DNA of 64,000 nt from assembly GCA_965243755.1 (NCBI GenBank), contig CBDEVW010000003.1, forward strand, positions 434,001 through 498,000. The letters run 5' to 3'. Made by a program: the position numbers and the translations under genes. The notes under the pieces were generated by a model. It saw only the letters and a list, made by a program, of their open reading frames with translations, did no database searches and had not been told where the DNA came from. The DNA is from JANSWY01 sp965243755 (GTDB lineage Bacteria > Bacteroidota > Bacteroidia > Cytophagales > Cyclobacteriaceae). The stretch's first letter is position 1, and the number at the start of each line of letters is the position of its first letter. Of the stretch, positions 7,971 to 17,216 are shown piece by piece.

Positions 7971-9182
7971 ATGAAGAGACTCGCATTGTTGGTCATAATG
8001 TTAATTTGGTGCATTGATGTAGCAAGATGCCAGGAAGTGGAAATCACAAACTACCTCCAGGATGTGATGCAAACCAGCGATCTGATTATTCAGGATGAAA
8101 AAGCGACATTGCTGGATGGCAAACCCTACAAACTATCTCCTTTCCGAAGAATTCAATTCAGGACTGAAAATGATGAACTGGCCGAAGAACAACAAGAATA
8201 CGCATTAAGGGTCAACGCCACCAACCCTTTCTATATCAAGCGCAACAATGACCTGTTTCTTGAAGAATACAAAGCACTGAATCTCGAAAGACAAGTGGCA
8301 CTTAAAACAATATTAAAGGAGAAATACCATCTTGTTGTTGATTTCTGTGTGCTCTCCACCAGGCTCAGTTATGAAGAGCAGTTACTGGAATTGGCCAAAC
8401 AACAGGAAAAGCTACTACTGGCAGAGGCAGAAACCAACAGACTCAATACTGACAAACTTCTGGACAACAAACTGGAGCAAATAGAGCAACTGGAAAAGGT
8501 TGAGGAACTCAAATCAAGGCTAAACCTGCTTTCACAAAAGATGGGCCTGATCAACAGCGGTCAATCTAATTGGAAAGTCACCGACCTAATCCCGGCTGAC
8601 TCGCTGATCAAGGTGGCCACTAAATTACAAAACTCAGTCTACTCAGCACCTGAATTGGCATTGAAGCGACATAAAATCAATCAACTGAATCAGGAAATCA
8701 AACTAGAGAACACCCTGGATAACCTGGGCTTTCTTCAAACCGATTATTACCCGCATCGGACGGAGAAAAATAAGGTTGGACTTAGTGTTGGGATTACCCT
8801 GCCAATTGTAAATAACAATAAGCCCGATGTAACAGAAAGAAAACTCGACCTTATTGAGGAGCAACATGAGCTAGCCGCAGAAGAACTGGAACTACAGCAA
8901 AAACAAAAGATGGCATTTGACAAGTTGAAAAGTGATTGTGAGAGATACACAAGCTTCAAAAAACAGATCAGCGATATTTTGTCTGATGATATTCTAAAAG
9001 CTTATCAAAAAGAACAGGATCAGGATCCATTTAAAATTTTGAAGATCAACAGAGGAAAGCTCAAACTGGACATCAAACTACTTGATCATCAGGAGCAGAT
9101 CTACCGGTCGTATATTGTCTTTTTATCCTGCCACAACCTGTTGCAGCAACAGCCGCTTAAAAACTACCTGGCTACTTACTGA
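7971..9182 (+). CDS. TolC-like outer membrane efflux protein
   Basis: A 403-residue protein with a signal peptide (cleavage near VARCQE) and long alpha-helical hairpins rich in Glu, Gln, Leu and Lys. Two beta-strand-like insertions are visible (near YPHRTEKNKVGLSVGITLPI), as expected for the outer-membrane barrel of TolC-type factors. The segment PELALKRHKINQLNQEIKL resembles the second OEP repeat. It is slightly short for the family (usually 420-480). It completes a DUF4956-HlyD-TolC set and its 3' end overlaps the convergent gene by 7 bp. Confidence 0.75.
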   Translation: MKRLALLVIMLIWCIDVARCQEVEITNYLQDVMQTSDLIIQDEKATLLDGKPYKLSPFRRIQFRTENDELAEEQQEYALRVNATNPFYIKRNNDLFLEEYKALNLERQVALKTILKEKYHLVVDFCVLSTRLSYEEQLLELAKQQEKLLLAEAETNRLNTDKLLDNKLEQIEQLEKVEELKSRLNLLSQKMGLINSGQSNWKVTDLIPADSLIKVATKLQNSVYSAPELALKRHKINQLNQEIKLENTLDNLGFLQTDYYPHRTEKNKVGLSVGITLPIVNNNKPDVTERKLDLIEEQHELAAEELELQQKQKMAFDKLKSDCERYTSFKKQISDILSDDILKAYQKEQDQDPFKILKINRGKLKLDIKLLDHQEQIYRSYIVFLSCHNLLQQQPLKNYLATY

Positions 9183-9643
9183 TCCCCGCCAAACACCATA
9201 TCTGTACTGGTGTAAGAAGTTCCATAATTGTCTGCCAGCCTGACCACTTGCCGTAAGGCGTCCTTAAATTGTTCTACGGTTAATTCACCCAGGGGATGGG
9301 TATAGGTTGACCACAAAATATCCTGAAACAACGAGTATTTGGCGTCTAAAGCCCTGTCAAAATTAGCTTCCAGAAGAATTTCAAGGTCTTCAGCTTTCAG
9401 GTCCTTCCGTTCTAGTATTGGGGCAATGATTCTCATTCTGTTGTGAGTACTGTCTGTGATCACATAGAGCGGTCGTTCTTTGTAGATTACCTTCCAATTG
9501 CCCGGGACACCTTTTACCTCTTTTGACTCCCTCAGCAGGATTTTGTGCATTTTCTGATTGGTCATTTTATCGAACGGAGACTGGCCAAAACCGATATTGC
9601 TGCAAATGATCCAGGTGATGATGAATATGAATGATTTTTTCAC
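9176..9643 (-). CDS. Secreted hypothetical protein
   Basis: A 155-residue protein with a clear signal peptide (SFIFIITWIICSNIGFGQS). The mature part is alpha/beta with a strand pattern (WKVIYKERPLYVITDS, HNRMRIIAPI) and a helical second half. I do not recognise a family. It is convergent with the TolC-like gene and upstream of nothing on its own strand, so it is probably expressed alone or with the helicase remnant region upstream of it. Confidence 0.6.
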   Translation of the reverse strand: MKKSFIFIITWIICSNIGFGQSPFDKMTNQKMHKILLRESKEVKGVPGNWKVIYKERPLYVITDSTHNRMRIIAPILERKDLKAEDLEILLEANFDRALDAKYSLFQDILWSTYTHPLGELTVEQFKDALRQVVRLADNYGTSYTSTDMVFGGDQ

Positions 9644-9675
9644 AAATGTGTTCTTTGGTGCAATCTATAAATTAA

Positions 9676-11018
9676 TCAATAATTCATTTTCTGCCTCATC
9701 CAGCTTGTAAACTGAATTACATATGGGTTAATTTTTATGGCACTTGAAGGAATTGGTGTTGACAATACAAGCCCATCTAGAGAAGTACATCTTGAGAGTG
9801 CAACATAAACCTGTCCTTCGCTAAATGATTTTTCCAGATCTGCCACCACATGATCAAAAGTTAATCCCTGACTCTTGTGCACGGTAATCGCCCAGGCTAA
9901 CCTCAGCGGGTATTGCTTCCAGGTACCAATTACTTTCTTCCTGATTTTTTGTTCTTTCTCATCCCACTCATACCTGATATTTTCCCATTCTTCCCGGTCA
10001 ACATGGATTACTTCATGAATACTAGTTCGAACAACGATTTTTTGTTTACTCACCTCTGTAATTGTGCCAATGGTGCCGTTATGATACCGCTTCTCATCTC
10101 CCCCATCATTCTTCACAAACATTACCTGCGCCCCTGTTTTGAGCTCCAGGACCTTTTCTGTTGGCGCTGCAGCATCCGAAAAATCCCCTGTAACCTGCGC
10201 CTTAAAAAAATACGAATCACCTTCCAATGCCTCCAGTTTACTGTTGTTTATGGCATTAACCGTACTATTATGAGTAGCAAGGGTAACATACTGCTCCTCC
10301 TCTTTGATAGGTTTATCTACAGCATCATTTAATTCTGCCAGCCTAGCTTCCGACAACTCATTGATTCGTATATGATTGAGTATATCAATGAATTTTGGAT
10401 CATTTTGCCGATACACCTTTTCCAGTTCATAATACTGAAACCCTGTTTGCTTAAAAGCCATGGAGCTAAAGAAGAACGGGCTCCTGTAAAAGGGTGATAA
10501 AAGGCCCCACTCCTCTCGGTTCACAACTGGTGGCAACTGAAATACATCGCCAATCAACAAGGTTTGAACCCCACCAAAGGGATCATAACTGTTTCTGTAG
10601 GTCTTAAGTATTTTACTTACCAGGTCCAGAAGATCTGCCCTGACCATTGACACCTCATCAATAATAAGCAGGTCGAGACTGTTGAGTAATTCAATCTTCT
10701 TTTTATTGTATTTAAAATGCTTTCTAATGTTGTCCTCACCGTACTCCTGGTCATTTGGAAGCAATGGTCCAAAGCCGATCTTAAAGAAGGAATGGATCGT
10801 CTGGCCACCGCATTGATGGCAGCAACCCCTGTAGGAGCCAGTACCACCATGGTCTTATCTGAAGTCAATTTCAGGTGCTTGAGAAAAGTGGTCTTGCCGG
10901 TTCCGGCTTTGCCTGTCAGGTAAATGGATTCACCACGGTCAACCGCTTTCAGCGCTGTGTTAAAAACTCTGTTTTCAATGTCTATGTCTGGAAACTCTTC
11001 GATGACGCTAAGATAGAA
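9676..11018 (-). pseudogene. PIF1/RecD-like SF1 DNA helicase, frameshifted and without a start codon
   Basis: Two frames together make one SF1 helicase. The upstream frame (11018 to about 10811) holds Walker A GKAGTGKTTF and motif Ia APTGVAAINA. The downstream frame (about 10809 to 9676) resumes with GGQTIHSFFKIGFGP, the DEVSM Walker B, GDVFQLPP, and the C-terminal VHKSQGLTFDHVV and VALSRC motifs. One base is missing in the codon after AAT near 10810; restoring it joins the frames in exactly the family order. In addition, no ATG, GTG or TTG precedes Walker A after the in-frame TAG at 11019-11021. The remainder looks well conserved, so the loss is recent or a sequencing error. Confidence 0.8.
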
Positions 11019-11044
11019 CTAAAAGCCTCAAACAATAATGCAGG

Positions 11045-12598
11045 TCAAGCTTTTTGATCAGTAACATCCCTTAAAAATGCCGCACCTCCAATTGGTCGTC
11101 CATTGGAATCGGTAATTGGGTTAAAGTAACCTTCAAAATGAGTATACTCATTGGGGGTATAAGGGTATTTGATATCAACCTGAACTCGCTCTCCATCAAT
11201 TACTTTCCGAAAGATCTCAAGATAATGCTCCTTCTGAGCCGGATCAAAAATATAGTCACTCCCTATTTCAGGCGGCTGTCCCGTTCGTCGCTCATAGATG
11301 TCGCGGTATCTTGAATTGAAGTAAATGAATCGTTGTTTCTTATCCAATGCAAAAATAAAATCCCTTGTGTTTTCCATCATGGAACTTAGTATCGCACTAT
11401 TTCGCTCCAGCTGCTTCTGTATCTCCTTACGTTTTGAAATATTGCGTGTATTGGACTGAAATGAGACCGCTTCCCCATTCTCATAAACCTTTTTATTCAC
11501 CGTTTCTACCCATACATAAGTACCATCCTTTTTACGGAACCGATACTGGGCACTGCTCAGAAATGAGTTTTGAAACCGTGCTTCTCTTTTAATCTCATTG
11601 AGATCGTCCGGGTGAAAATAGGAATAACCGTTGGTACCCACCAACTCTTCCGGTTCATATCCGAGTAACTCTTTACTGTAGGGAGAAACATAAAGGAAAG
11701 TTCCATCCAATTTTGTCAAACACGTGAGATCCCTTGAGTTCTCTGCCACCAACTTATACAGGTTCATGCTTTCCTCCAATTGCTTCCTCAGCGAAACAAG
11801 GTCCGAAATATCTCTGGCAACAGCCCTAACACGTGTCAACTCGCCATTCTCATACTGAAAGGTCACATTCTGGCCTATCCACATCTCCTCTCCTGTCTTA
11901 GATGTAATTCTGAATTCCTGATATCCCGAGCGGTGATTCATACTTACAATCTTGCGGTGGTATCTTTTCACATTTTCTACATCATCCGGATGCACTACCT
12001 GTTGATAATTCATTTGTAGCAACTCCTCCTGGGCATATCCCGAAAATAAAGCTAATCTGGAGTTTACAGTAATGTAATTTCCCTTTCCATCGAGCTCGTA
12101 AATAATGTCTTTTACGTTTTCAATCAGGTCCCTGTAAATGTGCAGGTTGACGGAAGACAATGAAGAGGAGATTTGCTCCGAAAGAATCTTAAGGGATTTG
12201 CTTTGCGCGGGGTTCAGTTTGGTAATAACATCATCTAGTACACACAAAAACCCCACAGGTGCATGATCCGGACCATATATTTTAAATCCGGCCATGTATG
12301 TAAAAATCACTTCTCCACAAGAAAAAGGATGAACAAGAAGCTCCAGTTGCTGGCTTGACGAGTAGAAATTATTTGCTACGGCTTCATGGTTCCAATGTAA
12401 TTCTCTTTTTCTGTCCAGCCCATAGGAGGCTTGAATTTTCTGATGGTCATCGACAAACAAAATAATGACAGCTGCAGAAACTCCACAACTTTGAGTGGCG
12501 AGATAGCACACATCCTGAAATGAAATACCCTCGAATTCATGCTCAGAATGAAATATCTGATTAAGATGAGGTTTGCTGAAGAGATGTGGTATAGACAT
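11045..12598 (-). CDS. GAF-PAS-PAS-PAS sensory protein without an output domain
   Basis: A 517-residue soluble protein. A GAF domain spans about 20-150 (VGFLCVLDD). Three PAS/PAC units follow: about 155-275 (IIYELDGKGNYITVNSRL, ending ARDISDL), 280-400 (ENSRDLTCLTKLDGTFLYVS, ending TRNISKRKEIQ) and 405-517 (FIFALDKKQRFIYFNSRY, ending RDVTDQKA). The chain stops exactly at the end of the third PAC motif, where relatives go on to a HisKA/HATPase or GGDEF domain. Loss of the output domain is likely, because the next gene, the helicase, also lacks its 5' end. Confidence 0.8.
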   Translation of the reverse strand: MSIPHLFSKPHLNQIFHSEHEFEGISFQDVCYLATQSCGVSAAVIILFVDDHQKIQASYGLDRKRELHWNHEAVANNFYSSSQQLELLVHPFSCGEVIFTYMAGFKIYGPDHAPVGFLCVLDDVITKLNPAQSKSLKILSEQISSSLSSVNLHIYRDLIENVKDIIYELDGKGNYITVNSRLALFSGYAQEELLQMNYQQVVHPDDVENVKRYHRKIVSMNHRSGYQEFRITSKTGEEMWIGQNVTFQYENGELTRVRAVARDISDLVSLRKQLEESMNLYKLVAENSRDLTCLTKLDGTFLYVSPYSKELLGYEPEELVGTNGYSYFHPDDLNEIKREARFQNSFLSSAQYRFRKKDGTYVWVETVNKKVYENGEAVSFQSNTRNISKRKEIQKQLERNSAILSSMMENTRDFIFALDKKQRFIYFNSRYRDIYERRTGQPPEIGSDYIFDPAQKEHYLEIFRKVIDGERVQVDIKYPYTPNEYTHFEGYFNPITDSNGRPIGGAAFLRDVTDQKA

Positions 12599-12665
12599 AA
12601 TGCTAACGAAGTGTTTAAATACAACACCATGATTTCCTCTCTCTATAGCTCCTTACAAAACTAGT

Positions 12666-13001
12666 TTATTTTTTCTTTGTTCGAAATTTTGCAATTCTTT
12701 CATCAGTTCTGGAAAGCAGATACCACCATTCCTCATCATCCTTGTAAGTCCGAACGGCCCCTGCTCTCACCAGAATTTTCCTGAGCTCATTTTCCTCTTC
12801 GTCCCAGCCTCCAAGCGTTTTCTTGATGGCTTCAAAGCTTCTGTCGGTATACCCTTTGTGTTTGAGTAGTTTTTTGGCCGCTTTCTCCGCCATGATATTG
12901 GTCTTGTGAGCATTCACATCCTGCCGTAGTTTCAAGTATGCCAAAGTGGTTGTCAATACAGCCGGTATTGATGAAATTATAAGTGTTTCTGTAAAAGTCA
13001 T
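12666..13001 (-). CDS. Small single-pass membrane protein
   Basis: A 111-residue protein with one N-terminal membrane helix (LIISSIPAVLTTTLAYL) and a basic, helical cytosolic tail (NIMAEKAAKKLLKHKGY, then a winged-helix-like EEENELRKILVRAGAVR). I do not recognise it. It lies 24 nt downstream of the DUF4202 gene on the same strand, so the two may form an operon. Confidence 0.55.
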   Translation of the reverse strand: MTFTETLIISSIPAVLTTTLAYLKLRQDVNAHKTNIMAEKAAKKLLKHKGYTDRSFEAIKKTLGGWDEEENELRKILVRAGAVRTYKDDEEWWYLLSRTDERIAKFRTKKK

Positions 13002-13025
13002 GGGTTGATTAGTTAAATATTGCGA

Positions 13026-13604
13026 TTAGTTCAATGCTTTTTTAATAATGGAGGTCTCCTCATCAGTTAGTTGCAGTTGAAGTGCCAGTTCATGTCCTTT
13101 CTCTGTCATCTTGCCCCAGGTTTTCCTTACTATATCAATCACTTTGGGTTCGTCATGTTTGGGTATAAATTCCCCGAAGTAGTATTTGAGGAACACCAGA
13201 CACACCACATCTTCTAATATCTTACTTTCAGGATCTGTCTTTAACTTTTTCTTGGTCACCATGGTCACAACCTTCTCAACCGCTTCCTCGTCATAGCCAT
13301 TTTCCCGCATAATTTCTGACAAAAGTTCTCCGTGCATCAGCTTAAGTTGGGTTCTCCATTTGAGGTAACCCTTTCTGTCCATAGGGAAATCTTTTCTGGG
13401 GATAGCCCACCTTTTGATGTGTTGCCCCCTTGCAGCAATCTGTAGTTCATCGGAACTTTCGGATTGATACTGGTGCAACATTTCAGTCATGCGCTCTCCA
13501 TAGATCAGTTCATTTGGATATGAGCTTCCGTTAACTATGATTTGATTGGGATCTGTGGCATTGATTTCATCTATGCCGTTGATGACAGCTTCAAGTTTAT
13601 TCAT
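13026..13604 (-). CDS. DUF4202 domain-containing protein
   Basis: A 192-residue soluble helical protein covering the whole DUF4202 family. Conserved blocks are AARGQHIKRWAIPRKDFPMD, GYLKWRTQLKLMHGE and LEDVVCLVFLKYYFGEF. The histidines and acidic residues in these blocks suggest an HD-like metal site, but no activity is established. It is the first gene of a likely two-gene minus-strand unit. Confidence 0.85.
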   Translation of the reverse strand: MNKLEAVINGIDEINATDPNQIIVNGSSYPNELIYGERMTEMLHQYQSESSDELQIAARGQHIKRWAIPRKDFPMDRKGYLKWRTQLKLMHGELLSEIMRENGYDEEAVEKVVTMVTKKKLKTDPESKILEDVVCLVFLKYYFGEFIPKHDEPKVIDIVRKTWGKMTEKGHELALQLQLTDEETSIIKKALN

Positions 13605-13825
13605 TTGATCTTCTGAATTACAACATGAAGTTAGGACAAATTAAGAACGTATTGCCAACCTATGGCTCAAAAATTAGAATTTCTGAAAGGTATTGTTCAC
13701 AGAAAACGTTATATTTAAGTAACCCGTCGACTGATATCAGCTATTCATCTAAAGAAAGGATTAACTGACTGAAAAGATTAGTTAATTTGTTAGAAGTATG
13801 ACATTTTAACCAGCACAATAGACTC

Positions 13826-14947
13826 TTGGAAGTAAAATCAGACACACCGCAATCTGCCGAGAAAAAAAGGAATTTTAAAGTCTATGATATCTTAATCATA
13901 GAAGATGATCCTATTCAGACGCTGCTACTGAAGAAACTTTTTCAGAAGTATGAGCATATTTACAATCCAATCTTTAAGGATTCGATTGCGGCTGCATCAG
14001 GTTTCCTCGAAAAAAATGAAGTTAACGCCATTGTTTCCGATTACAATTTACCTGATGGTACCGGAAGTGATCTGATATTTTACGAGCCGGATGTTCCCAT
14101 CATCATCATGACAGCCACCAAAGACATTGACCTGGTGGTAGAACTCATGAAAAATGATGAGATCTATGATTTTGTATTGAAGGAATACGAGAAAAACTTC
14201 ATTGAAATCCTCCACAGGACCCTTCAAAGAGCCATCAAAAAATTCCAGCTAAGTATCGCCCTTGAAAACCAGAAGGCGCTATTCAAGCAGTTGGTTGAGA
14301 ACATTAATGATGTTATCATAGAAACCAATGCCGCTGGTCAGATCAAATATACCAATGCGCAGGTTTATGAGCTGGCAGGATACAAATCACTGGAATTGCA
14401 TAGTAAGAGTTTTCTACACCTTATCCAGGATGATGTTGCTAAGGACATTGAAAACTTCTATAAAACTCAGGTAGCAGAGAAACAAGATCACAGCTACTAC
14501 GAATTTCCTATAAAAACTAAGGCCGGAGAAACCAAATGGGTTGGACAAACAGCCAAAATCAGGTTAAACGGTCAGGGTGAATTTGCCGGTTTTTTGTTTG
14601 TGACCAGGGACATTACTGCCAAAAAAGAACAAGAAGATAAGATCAAAGAGCAAAATGCCCAATTACAACACCAAAATGAGGAAATCAAAAGGAACTACGA
14701 AGAATTAGCTAAAGCGAAATCCAGTAGAAAAGCCCTTGGAATTACATTGGTTTTAGCAATCATATTATTCCTTGTATCAGAAGCATTCTTAGAGCCAATC
14801 ATTGAAAGTCAGACGGGTAACAACCTGACTGGTCTTGCGATGAAGGGAGTTATCGCACTGATGCTGAAACCATTTGACAATATCGTAGAGAGGTTCCTTG
14901 TAAAAAGGCAAATCAGAAAGAACAAAGAAAGAATGGAATCCACTTAG
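13826..14947 (+). CDS. REC-PAS response-regulator-like protein with a C-terminal membrane region
   Basis: The best start is a TTG at 13826. No upstream ATG stays in frame and the receiver domain needs this N-terminus. Residues 18-140 are a receiver domain (IIEDD, phosphoacceptor Asp72 in SDYNLPDG, TATK, conserved Lys in VLKEYEKN). Residues 155-275 are a PAS/PAC domain ending VTRDITAKK. A coiled coil follows, then a hydrophobic helix near 308-330 and a second near 342-356. There is no DNA-binding, kinase or GGDEF output. A receiver tethered to the membrane is unusual. It overlaps the convergent lysozyme gene by 4 bp. Confidence 0.75.
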   Translation: MEVKSDTPQSAEKKRNFKVYDILIIEDDPIQTLLLKKLFQKYEHIYNPIFKDSIAAASGFLEKNEVNAIVSDYNLPDGTGSDLIFYEPDVPIIIMTATKDIDLVVELMKNDEIYDFVLKEYEKNFIEILHRTLQRAIKKFQLSIALENQKALFKQLVENINDVIIETNAAGQIKYTNAQVYELAGYKSLELHSKSFLHLIQDDVAKDIENFYKTQVAEKQDHSYYEFPIKTKAGETKWVGQTAKIRLNGQGEFAGFLFVTRDITAKKEQEDKIKEQNAQLQHQNEEIKRNYEELAKAKSSRKALGITLVLAIILFLVSEAFLEPIIESQTGNNLTGLAMKGVIALMLKPFDNIVERFLVKRQIRKNKERMEST

Positions 14948-15495
14948 TTTGGATTCTCATAGACAAAACTGTTCGTTCTCCTGGTCCATCCCTTGAGAAA
15001 CTTTTGCAATACAGGTTTTCTGGCTACCAGATTTTGATAATATGCTAATCTATTGGCCTTAAACTTATCGAAAAGCTGTTCTCCGTTTAATCCATTGATA
15101 CCTCCAAGAGTGGCCGGCCCCATTTTTCCATCTACACCAATGTTACCTCCCAGGTCATTCACAGATTTCTGCATTGTTCGAATAGCATTGCTACCCGCAT
15201 TGATATAAAAGTCAACAAACTGATAAGCCACCTGAACATCTTTGATCTCCTCACCTCTGATGCCTCCCCAGTATATTTTTTCATATATGATACCTGCCTG
15301 ATCATCAGTCAGTGACTTGAGGTTTTCCAGGGTAGGTTGTATGCCCAGTAAATGTGCGTATCGTTCAAAAGTCTTGATGGTAATCCCTTTGTTGGTGGCG
15401 CCACCCGGGTCATCAGGGTCATTTACATACCCTCCTTCATGTTTTAAAATAGTGGGTAAAAATTTGCTGAATTTGGCAGAAAGAACAGTAGACAT
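14944..15495 (-). CDS. Glycoside hydrolase family 108 lysozyme with peptidoglycan-binding domain
   Basis: A 183-residue protein. The GH108 (N-acetylmuramidase) motif HEGGYVNDPDDPGGATNKGI sits at residues 19-38, with catalytic Glu20. Residues 95-180 match the phage-type predicted peptidoglycan-binding domain (GPATLGGIN, KANRLAYYQNL, GWTRR). The enzyme cleaves the MurNAc-GlcNAc bond. There is no signal peptide, as in phage endolysins, yet no other phage gene is nearby. It may be a domesticated phage lysozyme released by a holin or by lysis (inference). Confidence 0.88.
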   Translation of the reverse strand: MSTVLSAKFSKFLPTILKHEGGYVNDPDDPGGATNKGITIKTFERYAHLLGIQPTLENLKSLTDDQAGIIYEKIYWGGIRGEEIKDVQVAYQFVDFYINAGSNAIRTMQKSVNDLGGNIGVDGKMGPATLGGINGLNGEQLFDKFKANRLAYYQNLVARKPVLQKFLKGWTRRTNSFVYENPN

Positions 15496-15620
15496 AAGTT
15501 TGCGAAATTAGTTTGATATCAATTTAGCAAATATGTCTATTCAATTGGTTGAATTGCTGAATAAAGATTTCAGATTCTTGTTCAAAATTATATTTTTGAG
15601 CTTTCAAAACCCGAATACCT

Positions 15621-16385
15621 ATGCTCGATAATCTGTTTACACTTGTCATGCTTATTCTGTTACAGGCAGTGCTTGGATTTGACAACCTTTTGTACATTTC
15701 AATTGAATCAAAGCGTGCTCCTCTTGAAAAACAACAGATGGTTCGTAGCTGGGGTATAGGAATTGCCATCATTCTTCGTCTGGGTCTTTTGTTTTTGCTG
15801 GTCAACCTCATGAAATATTTCCAGGATCCTATTTTGCCGGTTAAGCTGGGTTTCATTGATGCGCACTTTTCCATTCATAGTCTGATTGTACTGGCGGGAG
15901 GTATATTCATCATGTATACCGCCGTAAAGGAAATTTGGCACATGGTGTATATGGAGGAACATGAGGAAAGCGAAGAGAAATCATCCAAATCTATTGCCAG
16001 CGTCATTGCATCGATAGTGTTGATGAATATCATTTTCTCTTTTGATTCGATTTTGAGTGCAATGGCATTGAGTGATGTGTTTTGGGTCATGGCTGCTGCG
16101 ATCATAATCAGTGGGGTCATGATGATCTGGCTTTCGGGTACTGTTTCTACATTTCTTCATAAAAACCGATTGTACGAAGTTTTGGGGTTATTCATACTAT
16201 TACTTGTTGGTGTGATGTTACTCTCCGAGGGTGGACATCTGGCACAATTGGAGTTATTTGGAGGCCATGTTACACCACTTAGTAAAACCACTTTCTATTT
16301 CGTGATTTTCTTCCTGGTGGTGACGGACATTGTACAGGGTCGATATCAACGAAAACTGCTGAAAGCTCGTCAGAACAAAGGTTAG
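15621..16385 (+). CDS. TerC family integral membrane protein
   Basis: A 254-residue protein with seven or so membrane helices. The paired acidic TerC motifs are visible: LGFDNLLY near residue 19 and IIFSFDSILSAMAL near 137. A charged cytosolic loop (EEHEESEEKSSK) separates the two halves. TerC-type proteins such as Alx and YkoY export Mn2+ and support metalation of secreted enzymes. It stands alone, with about 125 bp upstream and 198 bp downstream free of genes. Confidence 0.88.
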   Translation: MLDNLFTLVMLILLQAVLGFDNLLYISIESKRAPLEKQQMVRSWGIGIAIILRLGLLFLLVNLMKYFQDPILPVKLGFIDAHFSIHSLIVLAGGIFIMYTAVKEIWHMVYMEEHEESEEKSSKSIASVIASIVLMNIIFSFDSILSAMALSDVFWVMAAAIIISGVMMIWLSGTVSTFLHKNRLYEVLGLFILLLVGVMLLSEGGHLAQLELFGGHVTPLSKTTFYFVIFFLVVTDIVQGRYQRKLLKARQNKG

Positions 16386-16583
16386 CTTAAAGTGCTGTTT
16401 TTGTATTATTAGAAGATTACCTATGGTTTATCTGCACAACTCATAGGGAAGAATTATTCATCTATCGGCGAATATTGTCAATTGATCGAGAATACATGGA
16501 TCTACTAAGATTTCTCTGTTTTTCTAGCGATTTTTGTACTATATTATAGTATTGAAAAGAAGCAAACTAGTTACGATCAGGCT

Positions 16584-17162
16584 ATGAATTTTAAACGACT
16601 TCCCATTCTCATTCTCTTGGCACTACTTGGAACCTGGAATAGCTCCGAGGCTTTTGCACAACAAGACAGTGTAGAGAATCTTACTGAAAAGTTTGATGAT
16701 GTCAGTTACCGGTGGGACCTGATAGCAGAAACACTTGAAGACTACAGAGGTTTGATTGGTTATTGTCAGATTGATAGCTTCCGATACGAAGTGATTTCTG
16801 TGTTAAATGATATTCACCATTACGATACACTGATCTATCGCAGACTCATGGAAATTTCTTATTACCAGAACAATCATGAGATTAAAAAAACATTAGAGCA
16901 AATCCGTCAATTTGAAGAAGAGTATAGTGTAAAGAACTTTATTCATCACCTCAACAAAGAATGTAAGGAAAGTAAAGAAGTGGAACATGAAAAGGATAAG
17001 ACCCTGTCCGATATTGGCCATAATAGCTACAGTGGCCAAATGCTCAATGTTGAGAATGCTACTTTCCGATATGTACACCATGTAACAAAGCTGGTAGATC
17101 ACATTAGAAACCATGTGCATCACCTTCATGTTGATGACTTGAGTGTAACCTACGGTTTCTAA
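16584..17162 (+). CDS. Secreted His-rich hypothetical protein
   Basis: A 192-residue protein with a signal peptide (ILILLALLGTWNSSEAFAQ) and a helical mature domain. It is rich in histidine, especially near the C-terminus (HVTKLVDHIRNHVHHLHVDD), which might bind metal. I do not recognise the family. It lies 54 nt upstream of a TPR histidine kinase on the same strand, so it may be co-expressed or act in sensing. Confidence 0.6.
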   Translation: MNFKRLPILILLALLGTWNSSEAFAQQDSVENLTEKFDDVSYRWDLIAETLEDYRGLIGYCQIDSFRYEVISVLNDIHHYDTLIYRRLMEISYYQNNHEIKKTLEQIRQFEEEYSVKNFIHHLNKECKESKEVEHEKDKTLSDIGHNSYSGQMLNVENATFRYVHHVTKLVDHIRNHVHHLHVDDLSVTYGF

Positions 17163-17216
17163 TCCAAATTCCCCTTTTGCATGTGATCTTTTCACCAAGG
17201 TCATTATCTTACCTGC

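Noticed and set aside
13623..13769. Plus-strand 48-residue frame upstream of the REC-PAS gene
   Set aside because: Sequence is unremarkable and there is no sign of coupling. Chance opening in a promoter region is more likely.
14944..15495. Prophage remnant
   Set aside because: Only the lysozyme is phage-like; no capsid, tail, integrase or holin gene is seen around it.
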